Source of the DNA: Onchocerca lupi | Lineage: Eukaryota; Nematoda; Chromadorea; Rhabditida; Onchocercidae | NCBI GenBank assembly: GCA_028564675.1 | Contig: JAOVVO010000339.1 | Span: 19,840-83,839, forward strand | Direction of reading: 5' to 3' | Length of the DNA: 64,000 nt | Shown: positions 51,180 to 61,890 of the stretch, piece after piece | Layout of the letters: the number at the start of each line of letters is the position of its first letter | Position numbering within the stretch: the first letter of the stretch is position 1 | Translations under genes and position numbers: made by a program | Notes under the pieces: model-generated | Database searches by the model: none | Told to the model about the DNA's origin: nothing | Seen by the model: the letters and a program-made list of their open reading frames with translations, nothing else

Positions 51180-52090
51180 GAAATTGTTTTGAGTATTTCG
51201 CTGAAATATCTGAATTTCTCGCTAATCTCATGCGTTTATACTTGCAAATAGTTTATATACTTTTGATATTTTTCGTTACGAAAGAAACAGAAATCAAATC
51301 TGTCGTTTGCGAGTTGTATTCTGACACTTTGTGAATTTATCGAAATGAATTTTATAATTTTTATCAACATATTTACTACACATCAAGAATATTTGCACTC
51401 CATTTCCATACATTTCCTCATGCTTTTCCTTAGTCTTTTGATATATCATGGAAATTTAGCGTACTCAAACATTTAACCACTTTCGCATAATTCGTAAAAT
51501 CTTTCTTCGGTGATAAAACAGTAGTTCTTTCCATTTATTTCATTAGAACTTTACGCATTGTTACAGAAACAATAATATGTAATTTTTCCAGCTTTAGAAG
51601 TATATGACCTCTCAAAATATATTATTTGACAAAAAATCCAATTCATCTATTAATTGAGATTTTTTGTTAATAAAATATCATTTTGATTTTTTGTGAACAA
51701 AATATTTTTTTGATTTTTGATGTTTAAAATAGCAAGTGATTCGTTGTAACTCATTTGGCATAAAAGGCCTTTTTTTTTAGTATTCATTTCCATCTTAAAT
51801 TATCTCTACCAGATTCGTTTCTAATAACTGGATCTTTCAAGTTAGATAGTACAGAATTTAGGATTTATCTTGAATTTTTTGCTAAAATATCTGAAATTCT
51901 CACTAAACTCATGTAAATATAATTTGCATTATTTGTACGTTATAGCTAAATGTAAATAATTTATATTTTTCATTACTAAAGAAGCAGGAAACAAAATCGT
52001 TCGTTCACAATTTTTATTTCAATACTTTGTGAATATGTTGAAATAAATTTCACATTTTTGTCAACAGATTTGCTACATATCAAAATTGAT
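51180..52090. repeat. Direct duplication, two copies of about 210 bp
   Basis: The block at about 51190-51385 (GCTGAAATATCTGAATTTCTCGCTAA ... ACTTTGTGAAT ... CTACACATCAA) recurs at about 51880-52085 (GCTAAAATATCTGAAATTCTCACTAA ... ACTTTGTGAAT ... CTACATATCAA). The offset is about 690 bp. Order and strand are conserved; the copies are diverged and non-coding. Confidence 0.6.
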
Positions 52091-53093
52091 TGGATCTTCA
52101 AATTTTTCCTCAACTTTCCTTCATATTAGAATTTATGGTTGTAAGAACTAATCAAATGGAATTTTTTAGAAGGAAATAAATATTTCAGCATATCATTATT
52201 GAATAAATTTTAAATTTATATCTGAAATAGATTTAAAATCTTTCGTTGCTTGCATTCATTGTTGGCCACGCGATATCGCTCACTGTTACTTCAATAGATG
52301 TTGAATTTTAAAGGAAGAGTAACTTTAACTTGAACTGACAAAGAATTATTTTTCGGTCGTGAATAAGTGTGCTGCGAGACCAGTGGGACTTATTTGAAAA
52401 TTTATTCTTGTCCAATGAGTGCAGATACAGAAACAAAAAACGAATTGAATTACATTTGAATCCCACTGAAGTGTTGGAAGTTACTGAGCGCATTGAATAT
52501 CGAGAAAAAGAGACGAAATAAAACTTCGAGAGGAGTCAAAGAAAACCCTTTCATTATCATTCCTTTTTTTTTTTGAGATAAGTAAATCGATGAACTGGTA
52601 CAGTACCAAAACAGCATCAAAAACAGTAACAAAGCATTGTGAAATACAACTGCCTTATCTCATTTGGAGTAAGCAGGCTGAATTACATAAGGAAACACGA
52701 CATGAAGTGAATTATTGAGTCTAACAATAGGCACAATTCTCGACTAAAGTTTAGTAAGAAAAACGATTTGATTACATCAGATTTCAGCAGTTTTACATTC
52801 TATATAACACATCGCGAAATCTAGGAGCGTAATTCAGCAATTAATGTATTTGTCACCTCTCATACCTATCTGTGACAGATACAAATAAGCGTACGGATTG
52901 AATCTATCGACCACGCCTATTTCCTGTTTGAGGTCAATTAGTCATAAGGCGACATGCTGGAGGAGTAGGAGATCCGAAAGGAGCCTGAGTCAGTTTTAGT
53001 TATACAGTTCGACAACAACAGGAGTTCAAGTTTAATCACAAGTCAATTTCTATTTTGTGATAACAAGACGTTAGAATTATTTACAAATAGATG

Positions 53094-53700
53094 TGTCCAG
53101 TTGTAAAACGATCGATCAGCTGAGATATTCTCACATCAATTGCTGGAAATTGGAACAACAAGATGCCGATTGGTCTGACCACAGAAGAATTTCATTGACT
53201 AATAACTTCTGCGATCAAGTGATGTCAAAAGAAAAATTGATTAAAAGTATTTCCCTGTATTCAAATTAATTATAAGAACCACGATTGACTGAGTGAATAA
53301 GCTATTCTTGCGGCGAAGAACATCTACAAACTTGACAATTTTATTCAGTCTGACATTCAAAGCGAGGCAGTCACATGTTTTTGATGCAGTTGTGGATGTA
53401 GACAAAAGAATTAATTATTCAGCAGAATTTTCGAATTCACTCGGTTTTTCAAGGACATGTGCCGCAATTGAAAATCGGCGCGGCTTGTAGTAAGAAAGTT
53501 AAAGAGCAATGTCGTAGAAGCAACAACTTTTCAAGTTGAAGATGTTCTCATTCCTCGCATTTCTATAATTCCAATGGATATGCATTTCAATTTAAGAAAT
53601 TGCAATTTCCAATTCGATTGGCGTTTGCAATCACCATTAATGAAGCTCAGAAAAACGAATTTTTCATATCGCAAACGGGGGAGAGAATTGCTCAGGAATT
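53094..53700 (+). pseudogene. Decayed Helitron PIF1-type helicase, C-terminal part
   Basis: Helitron transposons carry a Rep-helicase protein. Here, in order along the plus strand but in shifting frames, are CPVVKR (53094), LEIGNNKMP (about 53146), VFPCIQINYKNHD, LSE and AILAAKN (about 53250-53315), VDKRINYSAEFSNSLGF (about 53394), NVVEATTFQVEDVLIPRI (about 53500) and FQFKKLQFPIRLAFAITINE with AQ (53587-53650). These match the family run LPVV-RG, WLSERAIL, NYPTEFLNSLDLPG, VIEATI..GEDVLIPRIP and RLQFPIRLAFAMTINKAQGQ. The Trp and Arg of WLSER are now stops (TGA, TAA), frameshifts separate the blocks, and an internal stretch is missing. It is a dead copy. The GC content is higher than in the flanks. 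Confidence 0.8.
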
Positions 53701-54140
53701 ATAAAACTAAGATTTAAAAAATTTGGCATTCACATTTTTCTTGTTATATATCATTATGCTGCAAATATTCTCTAAAATTCAAATCATACCTACCAAATTT
53801 TACCATTTCAATTAATAATTATGTAAAAGAGAAGACAGGTTGTAATAAATTAATGAGTATAGATGAACTAGTTGGTTATAATCATGCATTGCTTGTTTAT
53901 ATCATTTTATAGAACTATCAAAGTGATAGCAATACTTGCAAACATCGATTGCAAATAATGCATTGTCGGGATGGCGAAATAAATCCGATATTCCTAATGA
54001 AATCTTGGGAACTTGCTTCTCAAACAAATTTCACCAATTTTAATAAATTAGTAGATGAACTTAACTTTTTATTATTGTTAAGTTTAAATATAATTGGAGA
54101 AACAAAATGATTTAGAAAATGCAATTCTTTGCTTTATGTG

Positions 54141-54328
54141 TTTTTTTGCATAGAAAAGTTTGAATTGAACACGAAATGGGTTAGAAGAAATTTCAATTTT
54201 GGGAATCATTACAAATTTTGCAAATGTATTGCTTAACAAATTCACAAAATTAAAAAGAAATTTGCAGTAATAAAGATTGAATGATTTATTTACAAATTTT
54301 AGGAAAGTGATCAATTTGAAAAATATCA
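54141..54328. repeat. Dispersed repeat segment, copy 1
   Basis: About 185 bp, same orientation and clearly similar to 63421-63607. Shared words include AGAAAAG, AATTGAACACGAAA, TTCAATTTTG, CAAATTTTGCAAAT, AAAAAGAAATTT, TAATRAAGATT, TTTTAGGAwAGTGATyAATTTG. In this copy it lies between the helicase core and the helicase-like tail, so it may be an insertion there or part of a second rearranged element. Confidence 0.7.
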
Positions 54329-54574
54329 TTGGTCATAATGCTAAACTATTTAGTTCAGCAATGAAAGACAGATATAACTGTAAATTATTTTTATATGGAG
54401 ATATTTTCGCCTCAAGAAGATTATTTAGAAATACTTCGAGGAAGCAGTGATTTGAAAATTCTATGGGATTTTTGCACAGAACTTTTGAATACTTATTGCA
54501 ATTAGGGAAGATATGACATGAATCAAAAACAAACGTGATAGTTCTAATTATGCAATTTCAGTTAAAAAAAAAAG

Positions 54575-54754
54575 TTTCGATTCGCCCCCGACAGAAAAGG
54601 GGATCAAATGAATGGTGTGATTTTACCGAAGGCTCCGTGGGACAATTCTGTATCTGTGAAAACAAAATCCATTAGATTGGCCATACCTTATATTCAAAGA
54701 CGCGGGTGTCATCATTTTAATCGGTTGAACTTTGCTAAATTATACAAATATTAA
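54575..54754 (+). pseudogene. Open segment resembling the Helitron helicase C-terminus
   Basis: A 59-codon open stretch with raised GC content, following a TTTCAG-like acceptor at about 54560. It begins FRFAPDRKGDQMNGVILPKA. The family's helicase ends in a pattern like LFVYAPD.KTKNVVYPKAL, so this is plausibly the displaced C-terminal tail of the helicase at 53094-53700, separated by about 880 bp of later insertions. The remainder (WDNSVSVKTKSIRL ... QRRGCHHFNRLNF) is not recognised. A different origin is possible because the match is short. Confidence 0.4.
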
Positions 54755-55179
54755 ATATTTGATATTTCGATTGAAGACCACAAGCCATTCCATTACAAAT
54801 TCTGTATGAATAATCTAATTTTTTCTTTTTTTATTTGAATTTTATCACTAAATTATGGTAATAACTGACAAATGGCTTCGCTCTATTCAAAAGAAAAAAA
54901 ACAGAAATAGAATAATTAAGGCTCATTTTGCTCCCAAAAAGTATACATTGTTATTGTCATGTTTTCTTTAATTCGCGACTAAAATTTTTGTCCATTGCAG
55001 ATCATCCTGACCATTATAAAGAAATCAAAATGAGTTTATTGAAACTTAATTGGCAGGATATGTTATTTGAAACATTATTTTAGACACTAAAATGAATTCC
55101 ATCAGAAATTTCAGCACTGGAGCTTCCCATCAGATTAGAAAAATTAAATTTATGAAGTCAAATAAAATGATCATGAATT

Positions 55180-55353
55180 TCAGGCTGATGCAAAGTTGAT
55201 CATCTTGACTGATACCAGGGCTGCTCGAGATTTGAGACAGTCGATATAATCGGGAAGCAATCATATAGCATGCCAATCTGTGTTGTGGGTCAAACAGATC
55301 TTCGACATTACTTGCAAGTTTTACTTATTACTGGCCACAAGAGAAATTTAAAG
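55180..55353. other. Repeat-linked segment open on both strands
   Basis: The first 60 bp resemble 63350-63415 (TTGATyATCTTGAyTGATrCCAG, GGCTGCTCGAG). On the plus strand 55219-55353 reads GCSRFETVDIIGKQSYS, then MPICVVGQTDLRHYLQ. On the minus strand the same DNA is also open (SNVEDLFDPQHRLACYM). At 63.4 kb the shared piece follows Helitron Rep sequence on the minus strand, so the minus reading may be a Rep fragment. I cannot decide which strand, if either, is coding. Confidence 0.3.
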
Positions 55354-55890
55354 TGAAAGAATGTTAGGAAGAAATAGCAAGTGCAGGTTGACAGTGGATA
55401 TTCGAGAAATTCCAATAAGAATTTGATTCGAGTGTTGCACAGTAATATCTTTCCTGATGATCTCAGAGTTGAATTTCAAAAAAAAAATTTCCCAGTGCAC
55501 AACGAATAATTTTATTTTTGCTATTTTAGGTTTTTTAATCAAGTGAGAAAATTGGAAATTTTTTAATTTTGAGCAATTCGGTGTATATATTCCATTGTCC
55601 TAATATAGAGGCGTCAATTCTTGTCATAGACGCCAAAGATGAAGAACTAGTGAAAAAAACACTTTTGGACTGGAGGATTTGATCTGCTCCCATTTATTCT
55701 TCTTTCAGTTTAATTCGATTTCTATGATAATCGTTGATGTTATGAAATCATTTTCACATATTTGATTACCAAATGAACTTTTTAAATTTTCAAATCTCTA
55801 TTGCTAATTTGACTTCACATACTGCAGAAATTTATCAAAAGTATGCTGGTTTGAATGTTTTTTAATTACATAAATCTATTCTTTTTGCAG

Positions 55891-55985
55891 AAAACATTAA
55901 AGTTCCTCGAAAATCATCCGGTCATAGTTTTTCATTTTGCGATAACTGGTGGTACTGAGCCGAAGAATTGTAAACAGATATTCAG
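55891..55985 (+). other. Exon-like segment of unknown origin
   Basis: A CTTTTTGCAG acceptor and a GTAAGG donor bracket 95 nt that are open in one frame and read KTLKFLENHPVIVFHFAI, then TGGTEPKNCKQIF. The ...FLE.HP..V..F pattern recalls loops of phosphatidylinositol-phospholipase-C X-domain proteins, but it is too short to assign. No partner exon in phase was found nearby. The minus strand over the same bases is open too. Confidence 0.25.
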
Positions 55986-56046
55986 GTAAGGGAATTAGAA
56001 TTTTCATCGAGGTATGATCAGTGAAAAAATCAGAAGATGGGCTAAC

Positions 56047-56265
56047 TGAGAATTCCATAAATGATTGCGAAAATGCCACTGCAAAAATCGACAAAACAAA
56101 CGATTCTGCTGACATTGCCTTGTTCTGATTCAATAAAAATACATGATTGACCAGTGGTGTATTAATTCAACATCTTATTTATCGGAAGTCCTTACCTATT
56201 GTTTTGAAATTTCGACAAAACGTTGCATTCGAATACGCGCGTGTGCTGTAGCTCAGTCTGTTAAG
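56047..56265 (-). pseudogene. Fragment paralogous to the membrane-protein exon at 62715-62925
   Basis: Minus-strand exon 56196-56265 (CCTTTCAG acceptor, GTAAGG donor) reads LNRLSYSTRAYSNATFCR then NFKTI. It joins in phase to 56047-56124, giving EQGNVSRIVCFVDFC then SGIFAIIYGIL, a likely membrane segment. The 61.9-62.9-kb gene has YEKRGYSNATLYFKSI, then NEQQ and a membrane segment in the same order. The DNA word GTTGCATTCGAATA is identical in both. No further exons are found, so it may be a relic or part of a gene I cannot complete. Confidence 0.35.
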
Positions 56266-56302
56266 CTGAAAGGAAAAAGAAAAGAGAAAGCACAAGTTTA
56301 TA

Positions 56303-56497
56303 GTGTTGGGGAAAAAACTGATACTTTTTAATTTGATTTTAACTTGGTTGGATTGGAACATTGATTCTTGCTATTATGAAACGGCTAAGTCAGTAATAGG
56401 AGATTTTTGTGTCCTGTGTGACAGAAAAAAAAATTGTCCCTTCGTTCATGACGCCCATTCCCACTTCTCTATAAACTTCACTCCCTTTCTCTCCTAA
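56303..56497 (+). other. 64-codon open frame with a C-x2-C-x5-C-x4-H cluster
   Basis: GC-richer plus-strand frame reading TWLDWNIDSCYYETAK, then DFCVLCDRKKNCPFVHDAHS. The spacing Cys-x2-Cys-x5-Cys-x4-His is a possible metal-binding knuckle. It has no obvious acceptor and ends at a stop at 56495-56497. Possibly part of a transposon or an isolated exon; unassigned. Confidence 0.2.
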
Positions 56498-56639
56498 AAC
56501 ACGAGCAGAATCCGACAAGAAGCATTCCGATTTCCTCCCTGTCCCTTCCTTCAAATCTGTTTTTATTTTATTAATTGCATTATAATCTTAACCTGATTCT
56601 ATTTCTGGATTTTTCTGTAAATTAATTCTGGATAAAGTA

Positions 56640-59149
56640 TTTGCTGTCGACTCGTCTGCCATGTGCCATTATGCTAAGATAATTTGAAATATTAAGAATT
56701 AATTGTTGAACAATATAATTTTGCATTCTTTGGATTTTTAGCTACCTGGAATATGCATGATTTTGTTAATATTTGCATAATTTAGTTAATGTTTAAATGT
56801 TTAGATTTGGCATTGTTTGAGAAAGTTCAATTGTTTGAAAAATTTAATAACACATAAACTAAATGTATTATAATTTATCAGTTTTCGTTTCTTTTCTTTT
56901 TTTTTTTTTAAAGAATTGAGAGGAATGTAAATTTTAGAAATTAAAGAAGGGAAAAATTTATTTTATAAATAATAAATCTGGTAACATTTGTTATGCTTAT
57001 ACTGGTTTTTATATTTTTAAACAGTCAATAATTTTCCGTGACATTTTTCTTAATTTTCGATTTTCAGCGAATGTTCTGTAAAATTTCATCCACTTCTTCC
57101 AATTCTGTTTTTAAAGTTTTTTTCTCTCAGAGCTTAGATTGATATTGTATAGAAATCTTTTTGAAATTTAGGAAATTAAAATGCTTTACATTTCATTTTA
57201 CTCCCAAACTTTGCAAAGCTTTTTTTCTTCTGAAGCTCAATCGATACTTTGGAAAATTTTTGTAGGATTGTTTTTCTTTTTTTTTTCAAATTATTAAAAT
57301 TAGGAAAATTAAAATAGCGCAAGATAAATTATTATAGCTTCTTGAGAATTATGTATATATTCACTTTGATTTTAGTTTAAAATTATAAATACAAAATGCT
57401 TATTTGCAATTTATTACTATTTGATAAATTACTCTGAACTAGTTAGCTCCTTTCTATTTTCATTATACTGTAATTATTTAATTTCATTTAATATCATAAA
57501 TAAAAGACAAAATAGAGCAAATTTATACAGATAAAATGTGTACAAGAATATAAATAAAAAGATGAAAATAATGCTTATTTTTGAGATTTTTTTCTTTTTA
57601 TAATATTCGGTGTTAATAAAATACTCGCAAATTGATGCTTTGCATTTTGCGTGGGAGGAGGGAGTAAAAAAATTCAGTCCACTCTTGAAAGCGTGGTGCA
57701 GGGAGAGTCAAAAAAATTCCACCCACCAAACCTACTTTTAATTGTCACGGACGTGAAATGGAAAAAAAGTAAGTATTTCTGCACAAAAATGATGGCCCAT
57801 TCGGATACAAGATTGTCTTAAAATTTGCGAACAATTAGTGGAGAACTTGCGAAGTTCCGTGAGGGGCAACAGGTCACATTTACATTTTTGCTTATTTAGA
57901 ATACTTTTAAATCCTACTTTATCTTTTTTCATCATGTGATGATCAAAGATTACAAAACGCTTACTGACTTCAAACTTTATCAGATTACTTAAATAAATCA
58001 TCGATCATTCTTATCTGTATAAAATAAGTTCATTTAAAAATTTGCGTAAAAATAAATGTTTTGAGGATAATAATAGAGGAATTAGAACCATGATGATACG
58101 ATAATGTTTAAATTCTGATTTGCTACATGTCAATGTAGATATCTTCATCAGAAAAACATATAACCGGTTGACATATTATGACATCACAATATAAAAAGCG
58201 ATAATTTTGACTTAATGAGCAAATTAAATGTGCAAAATTGAATACGTTCATATAATAAGACGTAGTGACATTCGAACAATGTCAACAAAATACTGAGGCT
58301 TGAAAATGAAGTAAATTTTTGCGAAGTAACTTGAATGTTGGAAATCAATCGTAGTTCAATAAATATGAAATAAAATCTCTAGAAATTACTTTGCAAATAT
58401 TAAGGTTTTATCCGTACAAAATCGATAAAACAAACTACTTTAATACTTGATAAATTTATTGGACTATAAAAAATTAAGGATATGAAAAATACATTGGACT
58501 AAAAGAAATTGTTCTTCGGATTTGAAAAGAAAAAAGGAAATAGATCAAAAAAAGTGACATTTAGACATATTGCAACTTCAACATCTTATTCGCAAAAACA
58601 TTTTTTTAATTATTTCATCATTACATTCTTCCGAGGTTGATTATCTTATATCGCAAATTATTCGAATATCCAAAAACCATAGCTAATAACTCAAGAATAT
58701 AATTATTATAATTATTATTGAGTTAATGAATAAAGTTTTCCTTCCTCAAATCCTTTGCAAGAACTGAAAAAGACCAGAGCTTTTAAATATTTTAAATTAT
58801 TGTGTCATACATTGCTTGATAAAATCTAGAGGAAATGAAATAAATGCTCATTATAAATTACATTCATCTGTGTACTTCAAGCCGAATCAAATCAAATAAT
58901 AAAAGTAGCATTACTAATAGCATTACATATGGCAACTAAATTAAAAGAATAAAGCTTTCTTGAAATGAATTTTTATTAGAATAGTATTGATATATTCTCA
59001 TTAATATCAGTGCATTCTCATTAAACATTTATTATTTTACAAATTCGAATCACAATTTTTAGAAGCTCATATTTCAGATATTGAAATTTTATGCCAGTTG
59101 AAATTATTTCTTTCCTGTTATAATGAAGGAACATATCAATTAAGAGAAT
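56640..59149. other. Spacer upstream of the receptor gene
   Basis: AT-rich, with a GC-richer patch at about 57640-57860 (GCGTGGGAGGAGGGAG and GTCACGGACGTGAAATGG). The minus strand is open for 87 codons over that patch (57738-58001), but its protein is not recognised. Nothing else supports a gene. Confidence 0.4.
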
Positions 59150-61368
59150 GTGGCTCATTCTTACTCTATTATCATATTATTTCTAATATTTCCCTTAACC
59201 TTTCCGGAAAAAAATACTGAAAATATGTTAGACATAAGAGACGAATATCATAAGACTATGAAATACATGGCAGTTCTACTTTTTATTATTTTCCTGCTGT
59301 ACGGTATTGCTATTAATTTATTGATGGCTATCGTATTATTCTGTCGACGGCAAGATAAGTATTACAGTCAAGCATTTGTTCTTATCGCATTACAGCTAAT
59401 TCTTTCTCATTTTATGGCTTTTCTTCCACAACTAGTTGTTGTAATTCCTGAAATATTACAAACTAAAAGCAATTCATATGGTAAGTTATCTCGTCGACAT
59501 CCAGCAGATAGATCACTTTGGATTCATTCGCGCTCCGGCCGAATTATTTTAAATCATTTCTTTTTTTAAAAATGATGATGTGAAGAACGAAGATATCATT
59601 GCTAATGAAACTAATGTAGTAACTAATAGATAATGAAGCTAGAAATGCAACTAATTTAGTAAATAAGTAAATCAAAATCTTAAAGTAAAATTTTTGAATT
59701 ATACATTTTCTAGTTTATTCGTTAGGGGGAATTTTTTTGGAGATTATTGAATCCGAATACTTTCATCGCAATAATAAAAAATATTTCGTTTAAATATTTA
59801 GCGAACCAGACAACATGGATTAACAACACATTCTCAACCTTCAACACTTTTTCAATCTTTGCCGTACTCCATTTTTCATTTTTGATGACACTGAATCGCT
59901 TTGTGGTGTTTATTTTACCGAAATACAATGCTTTTTTCAAGTCAGCAAGACTGTATTTTCTAATCATCTTCGTGTGGTTATCAGTTTCCGGTATGATAAC
60001 ATTGATATTTTTCAAAAGAGAGAACAAAATGATTTCTTTTAAGTAACAATTATTATTCAAACAATGTATAGATGGGGGTCCTATTATGTGACATTCGTCT
60101 AAGTAGGGTTTCCGGAATAATATTTTGTTATCATTGACAAATTCAGTTGCGCCAGTATTGTGCTTCAATAATTAATATCCAAACCTGATAATCCGACTTA
60201 ATCAAAGTAGATCAATTTTTAATTGAATTTCATAATTCATAACTGTTTCCATACAATTTAAAATTCCAATGACTTTAATCAGATTTATCAGCAGATTACT
60301 CATAACAATAAATTTTTTAGCGATTACAATTGGTGATTATTATTTTTGTACCAGAAAATTCCTTGTCTGGAATTTGAGTTGGAAAAGAGATTGTGCAAAA
60401 TCAAACGGAAAAGGCGATACTTGGTGGAGGTTATTTTTCTATCTTCTTCAATCTCAGCAAAATTTTGAATCTAATCTCAGAATCACGAAATTCTGAAACT
60501 TCAGATGTGAGCCGAATTCCTATTGCTCCCTAGTACCAATCGATTCTTGAACATATTTTAAAAAGTTTAATTTTAGTTAAGAATTTAAATGGTGCAGTAA
60601 CCAACGTCTTTTCACTTCTTCGTCATTGTAATAAATGTCAACTGAAAAATATTTTAAATGATTATTTACCTTTCGTTCTTTAGAATTCGTGATGTTTGGG
60701 CATTAATCATACCCAATATAATGTTCATCATGTATATTGCGATATTCTACAGTATACGTCGTAAACAACGATCTACAGCAGATATCAATCGAAATCAAAG
60801 TTTGTACTATTAAATTGTTTTTTTTTTTTTTTTTTGCATAATAAAGAACAAGCGATAAAAAGATCTTTGTGTAATAAAAACTGAAAGATAGAAAGATATT
60901 GTTCGTTTTTAAGTCAGCAATTGGAAAGTAATTACGAAATTTTTTGAATTATGAAATGTTCTTCAACATATTTATTTCATTTTAAATTAAAAAATATTTC
61001 TAGAAAAAAAGAAAATAATTGCTGGACACAGAGCAAATGCAGTGAAAACTTGTGATTATGAAAGGTCCATGCTTATTCAAGCCGCACTGAATTATGGCAT
61101 AATTGAAATTGGAGTTATTAATATCAACTTTTTGCCACCATTTTTGATTCAAATTTTCGGCGAAAGAATCACCATTCCATCGAAAATTTTTGTAAATTGC
61201 TATGCCATTTTCATTTGCGCCATGTTGCCAACTACTTATTTCATTTACAGTAAAGGAGCGCGTAACATCGTTAAAAAATATTTAGCCCATTTGTTACATT
61301 TGAGATCTCCACTCTTAAAAACTAAAGTCTTTATTATTGGTGCTAAGATAAATGCCGTACAGTGTTAA
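59150..61368 (+). CDS. Seven-transmembrane receptor, serpentine chemoreceptor-like
   Basis: Exons: 59150-59480, about 59735-60042, 60283-60429 (two other acceptors at 60292 and 60295 keep phase), 60684-60799 and 61004-61368. Exon 1 gives a hydrophobic N-terminus, helix 1 (AVLLFIIFLLYGIAINLLMA), the basic loop CRRQDK and helix 2 (FVLIALQLILSHFMAFL). Exon 2 gives helix 3 with LHFSFLMTLNRFVVFILPK, the family's LNRF-x(n)-P motif in place of DRY, and helix 4. Exon 3 carries an extracellular loop with two cysteines and many aromatics. Exon 4 gives helix 5 and a basic loop (SIRRKQRSTADINRNQ). Exon 5 gives helices 6 and 7 and a short basic tail. Exons 2-5 join in phase. The exon 1 donor GTAAGT (phase 1) does not fit the exon 2 frame, which has TAG just before it. 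This type of receptor senses chemicals in nematode neurons; the class (Srx-like or other) is uncertain. Confidence 0.75.
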
Positions 61369-61890
61369 ATGGCAGTAATCTGAAATTTAGTGACTCCTTT
61401 TGAAACTTATGAATTTAAATATGGAATTGTTTCATTTATATATTTATGACTTTGATGTTTTAGTCAAAAAATAATCCATTCTCTCTCTCTCTCTCTTTAT
61501 ATATATAAATAGTATATATATAGAATATATACATATTATTTTTTTTTTTGGTTTATTTCAAACATTTGTTATATATTCATGATGTTCAATCCCATTAACC
61601 ACAATTAAAATTCAAGTTAGCGGAAGAATTAATGTAAATTCTGTCTGCACTGATCGATATGATCGGTTGAATCTTGATGAATTTTTTTACAGAAATTTAT
61701 TTGGCTGCCAAAAAATTAAATCAGTTTTGTCAATCGCAAAATTTTAAAACTTTTATTCAAAATTGTCATATTTATTGAAAAAAATTATCATATCTGTTGT
61801 TAATTAAGTTAAATCTTTTTTCACCGCATATTGCATATATTTGTTTATATTTTAGCGGCATTGAATTTGGATAAATTAATTGAATAAAAG
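61369..61890. other. Spacer between convergent receptor and membrane-protein genes
   Basis: Contains a CT-rich then AT-rich microsatellite (about 61480-61515) and a poly-T run near 61540. No coding segment is recognised. Confidence 0.5.
61480..61535. repeat. (CT)n(AT)n microsatellite
   Basis: CTCTCTCTCTCTCT at about 61481, followed by TATATATATAAATAGTATATATATAGAATATATA. Confidence 0.8.

Larger units (their letters stand above)
44700..53093. other. Gene-poor interval rich in simple and duplicated sequence
   Basis: Upstream of the carboxypeptidase start. It contains A/T runs (for example 45431-45443, 47345-47367, 48784-48806), a TA/TG microsatellite, an inverted repeat near 47950-48095 and duplicated blocks at 50840-52085. 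From about 52250 base composition rises towards the transposon-rich zone. No gene is recognised. Confidence 0.55.

Noticed and set aside
55009..55083. Plus-strand segment DHPDHYKEIKMSLLKLNWQD after a TTGCAG acceptor
   Set aside because: It resembled LINE reverse-transcriptase spacing (LNW..MLF), but it is too short and has no supporting motifs, so it is not annotated.
55897..56133. 78-codon minus-strand frame starting with a signal-peptide-like segment (MSAESFVLSIFAVAF)
   Set aside because: The paralogous exon pair at 56047-56265 uses a different frame in phase with its upstream exon, so this frame is probably accidental.
59722..60168. 148-codon minus-strand open frame
   Set aside because: It lies antisense to receptor exon 2, whose plus-strand translation shows clear helices and the LNRF motif, and whose exons 2-5 join in phase.
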